A stretch of 64,000 bases of DNA from Rheum nobile (GCA_027886185.1 WOAB01000041.1:1364001-1428000); one strand, 5' to 3'. Positions 11,321-23,928 are shown, numbered from the stretch's first letter. Numbers and translations: made by a program. Notes: a model not told the origin generated them from the letters alone.

Positions 11321-12000
11321 TCAGGCCTCATGCTTGCCTTCTTCAAACTCCTCAACCATTTCGACGCGCGACTTCAATGCATAGAAGGCGCCGACATCAC
11401 ATGCAATTCGACCAGCGTCGACCCTAGCTTGCTTGATTTTCTCCTCGACGTCGACTCGACTCTCATTGAGCTCTTTCCGACAGCACTCTTGCTCATCTTG
11501 ACAAGCCTTCAGCTCTCCCGCGAAGCGACGTTCGGCGTCCTTCAACCGACTTTCAGCTCCCTTCACCTTAGTCTTCAACGCCGCCAAGTCGAATTCTGAT
11601 TTGGTAGCCCTTTCCTCAGCCTTGGAGACCATCTCCTTCACGCCAGAGTAGGCGCCCAAGAGGAACTGGAAGGTCTAAAAGACGTAAAGCAGAGAAAATA
11701 TATGTGAAACACCATCCGACAGAAAAATCAAAATTGCAAGATTTGACAGAAAGCTTACCTTCCAAGCAGAACAACCAGCCTCGCCAATACAGTCCAAAGG
11801 TGAGACCCCGTCGACTTCAGATTTCAAGGCCGGGTCCTGATCTTGGAACAGATCAGCGATGGACCGCCCGACTAGGTCAATCCTCTCGATGCCAGAAGAG
11901 ATATCCAATTTCTTTTTCAGAATGCCCAGAATGATCTTCTCAGCATCAGAAGAAACGACGACCTTTCTTTTATCACCAAACTTCACTGGGGGAAAAGACT
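11321..12000 (-). pseudogene. E1 antisense ORF, 3' exons (coiled coil)
   Basis: Downstream half of the minus-strand extra gene. One exon runs from about 11985 down to 11760 (KFGDKRKVVVSSDAEK... to ...GEAGCSAWK). It ends at a GTAAGC donor, and a splice acceptor TTTTAG lies at about 11675. The last exon (about 11675-11321) encodes a coiled coil rich in K, E and A (KAEERATKSEFDLAALKTKV...). An acceptor CCCCCAG is visible just upstream of the first exon, at about 11986-11992. The 5' exons lie at 48087-48921, beyond E2. Known: antisense ORFs with a so-called gypsy-type transposon domain occur in Tat elements; their function is unknown. Confidence 0.7.
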
Positions 12001-12005
12001 CGACA

Positions 12006-12694
12006 TGTAATAACCCTCAATTTCAGTAAGGGTATTTGGGTAATTTTCCCAAACCCTCGGTCTGCAAGCAAGACGCGTTTGGCGTATTCGGAATTTCTGT
12101 AACCTCTGTAATCTCTATATTAACCCTCTTGAACGTAATAATATACGTTTTGGTATGTACTGGGTCTTGGATTATTTTTAAGTACTAAAAGTGAGATCTA
12201 GCAAAGATCCGCGAGCAAAGATCCGAGAAAAGACCCAGGAACGCGAACACGGCATTTCCGTGATCGCGGATTTCTTCTGCGGGCGCGGATTCGCCCAGGA
12301 GCCACTCCGCGATTGCGGTTACATTTCCGCGACCGCGGATCGCTGGTTCGCCTTCGTCTTCAATTCTTGCCGCGTTGCGACGTTTGCCTCGCCGACGTTT
12401 CACCGATGGAGGGAGGCCGATCGGTTGGCATGCCCTGGCATTGAGCTCCCCTTCCATTATAAAAGGAGGTCGGGGGCAGCTTCAATCTCCATCCACAGCC
12501 TCAAATCTCTCCCCTTCTCTCGTTTTGTGCCTTCACCGGAGTTAGTGCTTCGTCAGAGTTTCGCCAGAGCTTTGGTGGCCGTCGTGGTGCCATTGGAAGC
12601 TGGTAGTGGTGGCATTGCGAGGAGGAGTGGCTAGCATCATCGTCTGCATCGTCGGTGAGCCTCGATTCGATTCTGAGTCACGTCGGAAAGAAGC
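12006..12694 (+). repeat. E2 5' LTR, part 1
   Basis: From TGTAATAACCC at 12006 to the E3 insertion point. It holds GC-rich palindromes of the CCGCGATCGCGG type at about 12261-12345 and a TATA box (TATAAAAG, 12458-12465). The last five bases, GAAGC (12690-12694), are the target duplication of E3. Confidence 0.92.
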
Positions 12695-13339
12695 TGACGG
12701 GGCTAAAAGTGCACAAGCAAATGTCGCTGAATAGCCAAATCAAAGTAAATATCCTAACGGACCTACTAAACAGATGTATAGTAAGCAAGTAAGGGTCGAA
12801 CCCACGGGGAAGATCGAATGAAGTATGCAGTCGTGATTGACAAGTAACAAGCAAGGGGGGTTTAGTTATCACGAGAAAGCAAAGTAAGCAAAGCAAACAA
12901 GTTTGGTTGGATTGAGAAAATATAATGGGGAAAGTAGTCCTACTAGAGCGAGATCCACAATACAGAGATATAATTTGATCACAGAAATCTATTTAATCCA
13001 AGTTCTTTTACTATCCTTATAGTTGTTCCTACCCTGATCTTAAGTACTATCGATTCTCACAGTTGTCGATAGACTTATCACTATGTCACTGGTAAAGTAC
13101 CTCCGATTCTCACAGTTGTCGGTATACTTTACCACTAACGCAGCAATAGCAATACACACAAGGATATAGGATACATGCAAATAGAAAGACGCCTTACTAC
13201 TTAACAGGCAACTGATTCTCACTCACGATTGTACGCTCGGAACCCCTATACGCACAATCGTGTATGCCACTAGATATGCCATCGGAACCCCTATATGCAA
13301 TCCTAGCAATTGATAAAAAGTATTCAACCTAGTTGATCA
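12695..13339 (-). repeat. E3 3' LTR, part 1
   Basis: Matches 22560-23204 over the same 645 bp. It contains hairpins with conserved loops (13048-13071, 13103-13122). It ends at GATCA, the E4 target. Confidence 0.93.
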
Positions 13340-13590
13340 TGTGATACCCCATAATTCTGTAAGGATTATTTTGGGAATTTTTGGAATTTTCCCGAGTACC
13401 CGTTGTGTACGTCGGATTTAATTCAGGTAGCTTGAGACATTCTGTAATGTGCTCTATATCTGTAATATGTTTCTCAGTGAAATAAAATACAGACGACGTG
13501 CCTTGGATTTTAATTGTCATTCGCGTACGATAATTTTTATCATGGCTTAATGTCATGTTCGTCCAAAGCTGAACGGGCGAGAAAAAGGTG

Positions 13591-13745
13591 TCACGGCGAC
13601 CGCCGTAAAGTCGCGGCGACCGCCGTAGTGAGACCCAAGCACGGCAACCGCCGTAAAGTCACGGCGCCCGCCGTCCCAATGCTCGAGGAGGCAGCTGGTG
13701 TGCCAGGCTGCGGCGACCGCCGTAAATTACGGCGCCCGCCGTAAT
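13591..13745. repeat. E4 upstream palindrome cluster
   Basis: At least six units of the type CGGCGACCGCCGTA, CGGCAACCGCCGTA or CGGCGCCCGCCGT, spaced irregularly, ending about 110 bp before the TATA box at 13853. Confidence 0.85.
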
Positions 13746-14105
13746 TGCCAGCTTCGTTATCCGGCGGTCCTTGCCTGTTGGTCATCGGCACGACTTCTGG
13801 TGAGCGCCGAACTAGCTCTAGGCCCTCTTGTTTTGAACTCCAGATGCTTGGCTATAAAAGGGGATGTTGGGGGAAAGGTTTTGAGCCATTCCAGCACCAA
13901 ATCTCTGCCAAAATTCGTCTCGCCGGAGTTGTGCCCTTCGCCGGAATTTCTGAAGCCCTCGTCGGTGTCGTTTGGTGGTGTTTCCAGCAGCCCTTTTGAA
14001 GCCTCTTGGTTGCCTTTGGAGGTCAGAAACCAAGCAAGGCGGAAAGGGGTCGAAACGCGCTTTGTTTTGGTGAGATTTCTCTCGTCTCTGTCGACCGTGT
14101 TCTTC

Positions 14106-14182
14106 ACGGCGACCGCCGTGTTTTTCACGGCAACCGCCGTGATGAATGCGGCGACCGCCACCAAGAACAGCGACCGCCGCCA
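14106..14182. repeat. E4 downstream palindrome cluster
   Basis: Four units of the same CGGCGACCGCCG family start about 250 bp after the TATA box. Confidence 0.85.
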
Positions 14183-14649
14183 GTGCCCAGAATGCCTTCG
14201 TGGCTTTGGCTTGATTGGTTGTCGTCGTGGCGTCGTTTCTTTCAGGTTCTTTCGTCTTTCCATAGATTCGTACTAGTTTATGTCGGATCTAACTTAGGGT
14301 TTCCTTATGGGTCGACTCGAAGGTCGTTGTGCTGTCGGAGCTATACCTATGTCGAACCCGGAATCCCGTTGTCTCTGCTTTGTTCCAGATCTGCGGACTA
14401 AGGCAAGTGGCGGTTCGCTCTTGCTCATCGTTCCATATTTACATTAATTATCAGTTGTTTATCTGAGTAATTAATTTGGAATGATTACTGTGTTTATCTG
14501 GAAATGGTTTTATAAACTGTCTTGGAAACTATAATAATGACATTATCATAGGTTGTATATCTGTTAGAACAACGCTATCATATGTGATAATTACCGTGAT
14601 GGTATTGTTGTGGAATTAATCTTAATGCTAGAATAGCATGTGGGTTAAT

Positions 14650-14870
14650 AGGAAAACTAATCCAAGTAAGGATTAGCTGTTTCTATTATTTCTATGTTTA
14701 AGTTAATTGCCTGGATGGCTTTAATGTGATTAATTACTGTGTTAGACTGTTTAGTTAACACGAGTGTTCGTAGGAACGCTAATCCAAGTAAGGATTAGTC
14801 GTTTCTTAATAATTTAATATTCGTGGCAACGCTAATCCAAGTAAGGATTTGTCGTTTCTTTAAATCATAA
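14650..14870. repeat. E4 hairpin repeat CTAATCC...GGATTAG, three copies
   Basis: The motif CTAATCC-AAGTAA-GGATTAG (third copy GGATTTG) recurs at about 14659, 14780 and 14832. Each is followed by a GTTTCT run, and a perfect 7-bp stem can form in the first two. Confidence 0.75.
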
Positions 14871-15071
14871 TATTCCTCGGATTATTCCGAATAATTTAAG
14901 GGTCATGACCTATGCTTCTTATCCACATGTAAGGATCTGAAGTGTTTTAAGCGCCTTGCAAGCGCCATTGGATGAGCTTAATTGTAGTCTTGTGTATTAA
15001 GCACTTAGCTAGTGCATTGGGGTGGACGTAACTGTCACCCTGTAAATTAAACTGTAAGCGCTGTGGCAGTG

Positions 15072-15262
15072 CAATCAGGGTGAACGTAAGGTCACCCGGT
15101 GTAATAATAACTTCCGTGTTCTCGGAATAATAGTAAAAGCCTCAACAGTGTGTGTGTGTTGTAATTTAATAAGATAAGTGCAGTTAAGCACATAATTAAA
15201 GTATAAGTACTGTAATAGTGCAATCAGGGTGAACGTAAGGTCACCCGGTGTAATAATAACGC
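15072..15262. repeat. E4 duplicated GCAATCAGGGTGAACGT segment
   Basis: A segment of about 45 bp containing GGGTGA-ACGTAAGG-TCACCC and GTGTAATAATAAC is present at about 15070 and again at about 15220. Each copy can form a 6-bp stem. Confidence 0.75.
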
Positions 15263-16301
15263 CGTTGTTACTCGGCATAATAATGTTAAGTCCCGCGTGT
15301 GTGTTGTGTATGTTTTAATTGGGTCGACATGATTGTCACCCTGTGTTTTAAGCCTTGTTGCCGCTCTTAATAACATTAACGTGTTTCAGTAATGTGTGTT
15401 TTGTAATTAAATAAGATATGTGCCCGAGTGCACATGATTAATAAACCCATGGCGAGTAGTGCAGCTAAGTAAATAGTGTAGCTAGGAAAGCTCGTCTCGA
15501 CTTTGATCATAGTACGTTCTCTTTCCGATCTGGATTCGCTGTATGCGATGAGGTTGGTCGTGAACTGAAGCATCTCAGTCAACTTTTAAAATCATTGTTG
15601 TATGATTCTTTAAACATTCCAGTTTTGTCATATTTCCTTAAAGACTCAATCTCTTGGAGTCTCTTTTCCAGTTGATTTCTGTGAAGATTCAGTCTTCCAG
15701 AATCTTCTCTTGTGCATACCTCTTGTTGTTATTCCGTGAACGTGCCGGGTTATGTATCGTCCCTTCGGTTATTATACGAGGGACAATGATAGTAAACGGT
15801 TTCGGTCACTCGAACCACTCTGCTTTTTACCCTTGCTAGTCTATTTAAGTAGACTAACCCACGAACTTTGTTCTCCGCATGTGGGCTGGTGTCATCCGTT
15901 CGATTCGGCACATCAGATAGAGTGTAGATGAGAAGACTAGAGGGACTATAGAGTCGACGGTGGTTTTCCGACGTTTTTAATAATTTCTTTTAATCAGGTT
16001 GAGATTCTTGGGAGATGACCATTGCGGTCAAGATCCTTGTTTATATATTTTATAAGACTTTCGTTGTACCTTGTTTAAGATTTCCGTTGTAATTTATTTA
16101 AACTCTGTGTTTGTCCTATTCGGGATTGGGATGTAATCCCGAGACTCGTGTTTTATATGAATAAGGTTATCATTTTGTATCATTGTATTTCATGATTTGT
16201 ATTTAAACGGTAAAGCCTTGGGTGATCTCGGTAAGGAACACTGGGGTCACTGGCGGTAATACCTTTCCAAAAGGGTTAAGTTTTAGGGGTGTTACAGATC
16301 T

Positions 16302-17020
16302 AGCTATGAAGAATAACAAGAAATCAATATTCAATATAACCAAGAGAATCAAACCAACACTTATAAGGATAAGAACAAGGAATAGAAATGTCACAAACAC
16401 ATCAACTGTACTGATTCAAATGTCTAGTAGAACAAAGGGAAATTAGTGCTCCATCAAAGGGGGATGAAACTCTAAGGGAAAAATAACGTCTGAAAAATAA
16501 AGTAGTAACGAGTGTCTCTCCTCTTAACCTAGAAAGAGGACTTAAATAGTCTTAAGAAAACTAGGTTAAACTAATGTCAACAATAAAGGAAACAGAATAA
16601 TAAAATAATAAAGTCTGAACGAAATAAAAGGAAATAAATGTCTATGGGCGCGCGACATTTAACACGGCCGCCGCGGGGCGGTGAGATCCACCGCGGGGCT
16701 TCAGGCTTTCCACCGTGGGGCGGTGGCTTCCTCTGGCGCGGGGCTTCAGTCTTCTCTGGGAGTCACCGCCGGGCCGCGGTGATTCTGGCGCAGGGCGGTG
16801 AACTCGCTCACTCTCTTCTCCAGCTCCTCTTCATTACTACCAAGTGTTGGTAGTCTTCTCCATGTATGCTCCAGCAGCTCCATCTAAGCTAAAAATCCTG
16901 GGATATCTTCACTTCTCTCCATAACTTCAGGGATCACAGACTTAGCTCCAAAACTCATCCAAAACTCCTCCAAATCATGCTAATAATTGCTAGTAAAGGT
17001 GTATGAAACAACACCTATCA
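16302..17020 (-). repeat. E3 3' LTR, part 2
   Basis: 719 bp matching 23205-23923, ending ACACCTATCA at 17020. It includes the family A GC-rich motifs (CCGCGGGGCGGTGA and relatives) at about 16664-16800. Confidence 0.93.
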
Positions 17021-17036
17021 AATTCCCCCATACTTA
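17021..17036 (-). promoter_or_regulatory. E3 polypurine tract
   Basis: The minus strand reads AAGTATGGGGGAATT directly before the LTR. The same sequence is at the matching place in E5. Confidence 0.8.
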
Positions 17037-17219
17037 GACCTTTACTCGTCCCGAGTAAGGTAAAGAAAAACCTACTCTCTCAATCAACACCAAGGTCTCA
17101 GGAAGTACAAGAAAATATGACACCAACAATTACAACATATCAACAATAAGCTCCAGACAACCAAAACAAGTGATGCAAAGATAATTCTAATCCTAACTCC
17201 AATCTAGCTCCTTATCGCT

Positions 17220-17480
17220 CCAGAGTGGCCTACCCGAACTCCTTATACCACCTCTTCTTATGACGCCTCGCCAAGAAATAGAGAGAAATCCTAGAATCAC
17301 TCTTCTTCTTTTACGCTCATCTTGCCTAGGCGCCCTTTTGGGTTTTCAGCTAGCCACTCATTTCATTTTGCTAGATATCTCACAAATACTCACATCACTC
17401 CAGTCCAATATTGCCCTGGTCTATACCAGTCGGACTACCTGCTTTTTACCTGAACCGCCCTTTCGGGTTTTCAGCTCATC
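17220..17480 (-). other. E3 conserved 3' hairpin-pair module
   Basis: Two short inverted repeats 125 bp apart. On the minus strand they are CCC-GAAA-GGG (17458-17467) and CCC-AAAA-GGG (17333-17342), each preceded by TGAAAA. The surrounding 250 bp is non-coding and matches E5 and, less closely, E7. Role unknown. Confidence 0.7.
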
Positions 17481-17692
17481 CCAGGATTTTGGTTGCCTTT
17501 TTACTTCTTTTTGGCTTTTTCGTTTTTTTTTTTTTTTAAACTCTAATGGGAAATACAGCACACGAAAAGAAAACATTATGTACAAAGGATAGACAGATAG
17601 CAAGTCTAAATCCCTCCCCCATACTTAAACCGAACATTGTCCTCAATGTAGAAAAGAGAATATCAAATGAAATAAGGGAAAGGAAAACAAAC

Positions 17693-18927
17693 TCACTGTG
17701 GGCCTGATGGTGGTGGTGGTGGGAACCTCCCGAAGTAGTCCCTCATATGAGCGTCCATACCATCCAGACGCTCATCTACATCAGTGCGGAACTGGGTCTG
17801 CCAAGTCTGCAGACTGGTCTCTACTCGGGCGTTCCAATGCGTCTACTGCACTGAGAATGCATCAAATCTCGAATACAACTCCTGCCAAGGTGTGGCAGGA
17901 CCATAAGATGATGAGGGCTCGTCATAAAGTGTAGGCATAGGAGTATCCTCGCCCGCAAACTCAACAGCAGCACCACTAGGGCCCTCTCCATACGGGCTTG
18001 AAGGAGCAGCAGCAGGGGTATCATCAGTCGTCATCCTGCTATCACTGGAGATCCACCAATCCGCAAATGAAGGGGAATAAGTGAACTCCCGTGGAAGAAT
18101 CAGAATGTGGCCATCATATGACGACCAGACCAAATCACCATCCTTTCCCAATGGCTTCAGCATCGAGCACACCTTCATGTGCGCCATATCATACACCACG
18201 TAGGCAACAAGCCGAGGAATCTGATCGCAAGCTATCACTCCAGCACAAAGGAGGGTGATCAGGCCACCCCCACAGATATCTCGTGGCTCACCATCACGAA
18301 TCCTCGTCAAGGAACCAAAAAAGAGGGTAGCCCAACACGGCGTGTACGTAACAACCTCCAAGATGCTCATAAACCACTGTAAATCCTTCAGAGGAACCTT
18401 TCCATCATCAGTATGGCCAAAGAAGTCTCTCATCATCACCTTGTGGATCAACCGTATACACGGGTTCACCAGCTTCGAATTCACCTCCTGACCCTTCCTG
18501 AACGTCCTGCCCATAGCAGCCTTCCAGAACTCCATCATATCAGACTCTAGAATGCCACCAGACCACCCATCAGTTGGCAGCTTTGTAATGCCCAGGGCAT
18601 CACGCACCACCTTAGGGGACAATGAAAAATCACGCCCATTGTAAGTGAACGTGACCCTCATCATCCTCTTGTTGTCGGAACCATCGGAATATCTCTTGAA
18701 AGAGGCGATGAACTGGTAGCAAAGCTCAGGATATGCAGGGGCAGGCTTGTTCAGAAACGTCCCCAACCCACACTGGGCCAGACACAGGGACACACACGCC
18801 AACAAACCCATCTCAGACAATGTAGGCTTGTGAAAGAACTTAGTCGCCAACACCTTCCTCTCCTTCACCACATTGTAGACCTCATTCTCATCCCATGTAG
18901 ACACTTGCTTCTTACCCTTAGATGCCA
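17693..18927 (-). pseudogene. E3 Athila-type extra ORF (putative plant transposon protein)
   Basis: Start at the ATG 18925-18927 (MASKGKKQVSTWDENE...). The protein has the family's conserved N-terminal half, with KERKVLATKFFHKPTL, LCLAQCGLGTFLN and LSPKVVRDALGITKLPTDGW. A low-complexity S/P/A linker follows, then a C-terminal helix and a PPPPSGPQ end (stop at 17693-17695). One stop, TAG at about 17840-17842, replaces the CAG found at the same codon in E5. In Athila elements ORFs in this position were once called envelope-like, but I see no signal peptide or membrane segment. Function unknown. Confidence 0.82.
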
Positions 18928-19685
18928 TAAGTAATGAATGTAGAATTTCAAAACGAAGGGCAACCAAGAGAACTTACAAACGAGCAAACACGCAGCCAAG
19001 AGTTCTCGCCGCGGGGCGGTGAACGAATCGCCGGGTCGCAGTGGGACAACTGGGGACTTTGGCCGGGTCGCAGTGAAGTCGGCGCGGGGCGGTGGCAGCA
19101 GCGACACGAAGCGGGGCAGAGCGACAGCGAAGCGGGACTGAAGCGATGCGGTGGGGTTGTGTTTGGCTTGTTTGTGAGGCTAGACTTCCAATTGGTGAAT
19201 TCGGGGGTAGATTCGGATCAAGGTCGAGAGAGATTTGAGGGAGAATGGGGCAAATTCTTTGGGGGCTTGAGAGTGATGTTGGGAATGGGGTGTTTGTGAG
19301 TATGGGGCCGGATATGTACCATGGCCCAAAGAAAAATCTTGGCCCCAAAGGGGGGGCCCAATCCGTCAAATCCTTCGTAACAACTCAAGAAATAAAAAAT
19401 TTACTCACCCGTTTAAGGTTTTTTCGGGGCCCTTTATTCTTGTTTTTTTTTCCAGAGTTGAGAAAGTATACCAGACATCCACCGCGGGGCGGTGAACGAA
19501 CTGGACACACCGTCTCCTCTCCATTTACTTTCATACCTGAAATGTTAGTGATAGGCGAACGAAACAAAACAAAAGAAATTATGAAATTAATCTAAGGGAA
19601 AGGAAAAATCAAAGAAAAACTACCTCGGGTTGCCTCTCGGACAGCGCCTTGGTTAACGTTGTTGGCTCGACGTACTACAGATCAA
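18928..19685 (-). other. E3 leader between gag-protease and extra ORF, with GC-rich motifs
   Basis: About 750 bp, non-coding. It holds family A GC-rich motifs at about 19010-19100 and 19480-19495 and a tract matching the E5 leader. Splicing of the downstream ORF is possible but not shown. Confidence 0.7.
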
Positions 19686-22481
19686 CTACCACTTGGAATA
19701 GGATCCCCTCGGAATCCTCTTACTCGTCTCTTCCTGTCGAGACTTCCCATGGAAAGGTTGAGATCTTAGACCATGTTCCCTTTTTGCCATCGACTCCATG
19801 CTTACCTCTTTTGGAGTATCTCCCCCATACTTAGAGCGATGTGGGGGCCGATATGGCTCAATCTGAATATGCTACACGTCACTGGATAAAGGCTTACAGC
19901 CTTGTATGGTTAGTGTATGGGGGCAAGTGCCCAAAGTAGAGGGAATGGGATCTCCTATATCATCCAGCAAGACATCACCAACATGCAACTCATGCAACTT
20001 AATAGGTCCAGCAATAGTGGAACACTCAACTACGGTCTCTACTACACCAGTTTTAACATTTTCATGCACATGATTATCAATATCACTAATGCAGCAAGGA
20101 GCAGGCAATTCAATGGAGTTGGCCTTATGAATATTGTGTTCAAAAATTATTCCATCAAATTCCATAGTTAAAGTTCAACTATCTACATCAATTTTTGTCA
20201 TGGATGTTTTCATAAAAGGTCGCCCTAGCATAACTGGAGCTACCTGCTCATCATAGTCCATATCCATAACAAAGAAATCAGCAGGAAAAATCAAAGAACC
20301 TATCCTGACAAGAACATCCTCCACAATACCCTTAGGGGGTACACAAGAACCATCAGCAAGTTGTATCACAATGTTAGAATCATGCAAGGGTCCTATTACT
20401 AAATCTTCAATCAGTGAATAAGGTAACACATTAATTGAGGCACCCAAGTCTAACAGGGCTTTCTCAAATCGATGCCCACCTATAGTAATAGGAATAGTAA
20501 ATGTACCTGGATCCTTTCACTTCTCAGGCATGCGTCTCTGAACTACCGCTGACACATGTTCACTCACTGGAATCTTCTTTTTAACCTTCTGCTTCTGAGC
20601 CCGCTTCACGGTGCACAGCTCCTTCAAGAACTTGGAATATCGCGGGATAGCCTTGATAAGCCTGATCAGGGGAATGTTCACCTCACAGTCCCAAAATGTC
20701 TCGAACAGATCGCTGTCTTCAGCTACTCTCTTCGCCTTCAGTGCCTCAGGGAAAGGTGCTGGTGGCTTCTCAGAACCTAGAGGGGGAAACACAGGGTGAA
20801 CGTAGTCATCAACACAGGTTTCTTCAGTGGAGTTGGGTTCTCGAAGGCCAGGTCACGGCAAGCCCACCGCAGGGCGTTGATCATCACCGTGGGGCGGTGG
20901 GGTCGTGGTGTATTTACTGAGATCAGCCGCCGGGTCGCGGTGAGAGTCGCCGCGGGGCGGTGGCTTTATCACTTCTTTCCTGGCTCCTTCTTCCATTTCT
21001 GGCCGGGTCGCGGTGGTGTCTACCGTGGGGTGGTGGGTGATTTATGCCTTCTCGACTTCTTTCTCCTCTTCAGCAATAGGAGCAACAACCACCGTCTTAC
21101 CACTTCTGAGGGTAATAGAACTCACGTTCTCCCTTGGGTTCACAGTAGTCTGAGATGGCAGGGAGGTAGATGTCCTCTGGTCAATCTTGGTCACAACATC
21201 AGCAAGCTGACCAATCTGTCTCTCCATGTTCTTTATACTTGACTCAGTAGCCTACACATGCGTGGCGAAATGTTGAGTCAGTGTCTTTAGCATCTCTTCA
21301 GTAGAAGGACCAGAGCTTTGGCCTTGAGGTCTCTGTTGGTATGGGACTCTCTGCTGGTACTGCTGTTGTGCTGGCTGTTGACCACCTTGAGGGTCACTCC
21401 ATCTAAAACCTGGGTGGTCTCGCCCTCTCGGATTATAATTGGGCTGTCCACCAAACTGTGGTCTAGGGCGTCCATAACCTCCTATAGCATTAACTTCAGC
21501 AACACCCTCCTCCTGCAACTGAGGACAAGTGTCGGTGGGGTGGTATTGATCAGAGCAAAGCCCACATGCTTTAACTTGTTGAGGGGCGTTCTGGTTCGCC
21601 ATCCTCTTCACCATCTCTTTCAGCTCGGCTAACTCAGTCAACACTAGGCTTGGTCCTGCAGGGGCCACGGCATTGACCGCCTTCCTCTGGTATGTCTTTC
21701 CAAAACTCTTGGTACTCTCACTCATCTCCTGGAATCTCTCCATGGCTGCATTCGGTGTCAGATTCAGAATGCTTCCACCGCATGCAGTGTCAACCATCCT
21801 CCTCTCTTGATCTAGCAGACCATTGTGTAGGTAGAGAACAAGGTCCTGCTTGGCGTATCCATAGAACGGGCAGCTAGAGCAAAGCCTCTTATACCTCTCA
21901 AGATAATCATACAGCGTCTCATCACCAGCCTGCTCAATATTGGCAATTGCCTTTTTCAAGGCATTCGCCTTCTTCGTTGGAAAGTACTTGTCCAGGAATG
22001 CCTTGTGCAGTTTATTCCAGGTATCTATGGTTCCTGGCGGCAAGTGATAGTACCAGTCGCTAGCAGAGTCTAACTGGGAGAAACCAAAAGCTCTCATCTT
22101 GATTTGGTCCTCCGTCACATTCCTGGGCTTCATAGTCATGCAGACATTATGGAACTTGCCCAGGTGAGAGATCGGGTCCTCTCCACTCAAACCATGGAAC
22201 TTTGGTAGATAAGCAACAACTCTAGACTTCAGCTCAAAGTTCACCCCTTCGCCAAGTGCAAGGATGATAACAGCCAGGGGTTGCGCTCTAATATTCGGCT
22301 CAGTAAGCTCTCTCAGAGTTTCAGCCATTGAAAAAGCAGGGATGTCAATTGGCTCAGTCGGCTCAACGATCTCAACCTCCACTTCTTCTTCTCCTTGATC
22401 GCGTAGGTTCGCACGGAACGATCTGTCGACTTCTGGATCAAAAGCAGCTAGAGGGGAGTCAGTAGAACGAGTGTCGACCAT
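19686..22481 (-). pseudogene. gag-pro: E3 gag-protease (Athila-like), with several stops
   Basis: Starts at ATG 22479-22481 (MVDTRSTDSPLAAFDPE...). Gag core: LAEGVNFELKS-type segment, LPKFHGLSGEDPISHLGKFH and KYFPTKKANALKKAIANIEQ. A CCHC knuckle CGLCSDQYHPTDTC follows. After a linker with GC-rich motifs (about 20850-21035), the protease has LLDLGASINVLP and VMLGRPFMKTS. The intact E5 homologue shows where this copy is broken: TAG at 21249-21251 (CAG in E5), a stop near 21042, and further stops at about 20514, 20172 and 19869. The natural end is the TAG at 19686-19688. No RT follows. Confidence 0.9.
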
Positions 22482-22537
22482 AAGATAGGTCTCCAGCAAA
22501 AATCAATCACAAAAACAGACAACAAAACAAAAAACCT

Positions 22538-22555
22538 TCCCCGTCAACGGCGCCA
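22538..22555 (-). promoter_or_regulatory. E3 primer-binding site (tRNA-Asp type)
   Basis: The minus strand reads TGGCGCCGTTGACGGGGA, the usual Athila primer-site pattern with one or two changes. Confidence 0.8.
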
Positions 22556-22559
22556 AATT

Positions 22560-23923
22560 TGACGGGGCTAAAAGTGCACAAGCAAATGTTGCTGAATAGC
22601 CAAATGAAAGTAAATATCCTAACGGACCTACTAAACAGATGTATAGTAAGCAAGTAAGGGTCGAACCCACAGGGAAGATCGAATGAAGTATGCAGTCGTG
22701 ATTGACAAGTAACAAGCAAGGGGGGTTTAGTTATCACGAGAAAGCAAAGTAAGCAAAGCAAACAAGTTTGGTTGAATTGAGAAAATATAATGGGGAAAGT
22801 AGTCCTACTAGAGCGAGATCCACAATACAGAGATATAATTTGATCACAGAAATCTATTTAATCCAAGTTCTTTTACTATCCTTATAGTTGTTCCTACCCT
22901 GATCTTAAGTACTATCGATTCTCACAGTTGTCGATAGACTTATCACTATGTCACTGGTAAAGTACCTCCGATTCTCACAGTTGTCGGTATACTTTACCAC
23001 TAATGCAGCAATAGCAATACACACAAGGATATAGGATACATGCAAATAGAAAGACGCCTTACTACTTAACATGCAACTGATTCTCACTCACGATTGTACG
23101 CTCGGAACCCCTATACGCACAATCGTGTATGCCACTAGATATGCCATCGGAACCCCTATATGCAATCCTATCAATTGATAAAAAGTATTCAACCTAGTTG
23201 ATCAGGCTATGAAGAATAACAAGAAATCAATATTCAATATAACCAAGAGAATCAAACCAACACTTATAAGGATAAGAACAAGGAATAGAAATCTCACAAA
23301 CACATCAACTGTACTGCTTCAAACGTCTAGTAGAACAAAGGGAAATTAGTGCTCCATCAAAGGGGGATGAAACTCTAAGGGAAAAATAACGTCTAAAAAA
23401 TAAAGTAGTAACGAGTGTCTCTCCTCTTAACCTAGAAAGAGGACTTAAATAGTCTTAAGAAAACTAGGTTAAACTAATGTCAACAATAAAGGAAACAGAA
23501 TAATAAAATAATAAAGTCTGAACGAAATAAAAGGAAATAAATGTCTCTGGGTGCGCGGCATTTAACACGGCCACCGCGGGGCGGTGAGATCCACCGCGGG
23601 GCTTCAGGCTTTCCACCGTGGGGCGGTGGCTTCCTCTGGCGCGGGGCTTCAGTCTTCTCTGGGAGTCACCGCCGGGCCGCGGTGATTCTGGCGCGGGGTG
23701 GTGAACTCACTCACTCTCTTCTCCAGCTCCTCTTCATTACTACCAAGTGTTGGTAGTCTTCTCCAAGTATGCTCCAGCAGCTCCATCTAAGCTGCAAATC
23801 CTGGGATATCTTCACTTCTCTCCATAACTTCAGGGATCACAGACTTAGCTCCAAAACTCATCCAAAACTCCTCCAAATCATGCTAATAATTCCTAGTAAA
23901 GGTGTATGAAACAACACCTATCA
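22560..23923 (-). repeat. E3 5' LTR, 1364 bp
   Basis: Complete LTR, TGATAG...GTCA on the minus strand. It carries GC-rich motifs at about 23571-23705 and the hairpin array at about 22912-23150. Confidence 0.93.
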
Positions 23924-23928
23924 GAAGC

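Larger units (their letters stand above)
13340..16296 (+). mobile_element. E4: solo LTR (2957 bp), Tekay/Del-like, inside the E3 3' LTR
   Basis: Begins TGTGATACCCC and ends GGGGTGTTACA, like the E2 and E8 LTRs. It has a TATA box at 13853-13860 and the landmarks GGTTCGCTCTTGCTCAT, AAGTGCGTGC-like stretches and GGTCATGACC in the same order as E8. There is no primer site, interior or second LTR, so it is a solo LTR from LTR-LTR recombination. Flanks are GATCA (13335-13339) and GATCT (16297-16301), one mismatch. Comparison with the uninterrupted E3 LTR at 23196-23215 confirms the insertion point. It holds two clusters of CGGCGACCGCCG-type palindromes and several internal hairpin repeats. Confidence 0.9.
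12695..23923 (-). mobile_element. E3: non-autonomous Athila-like Ty3/gypsy retrotransposon in the E2 5' LTR
   Basis: Minus-strand element with duplication GAAGC at 12690-12694 and 23924-23928. The 5' LTR is 22560-23923 (1364 bp). The 3' LTR is 12695-13339 plus 16302-17020 (also 1364 bp), interrupted by E4. The interior of 5.5 kb has a tRNA-Asp-type primer site, a gag-protease pseudogene, a GC-rich leader, an Athila-type extra ORF, a conserved hairpin module and a purine tract. RT, RNase H and integrase are absent. E5 at 30505-38905 has the same plan, so this is a family trait and not a private deletion. Confidence 0.93.

Noticed and set aside
11321..11659. Host coiled-coil gene
   Set aside because: It is joined by splice signals and family motifs to the antisense extra gene of E1.
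13340..16296. A complete small retrotransposon (E4)
   Set aside because: Its order of landmarks matches one LTR of E8 from start to end, with no primer site or second LTR, so it is a solo LTR.
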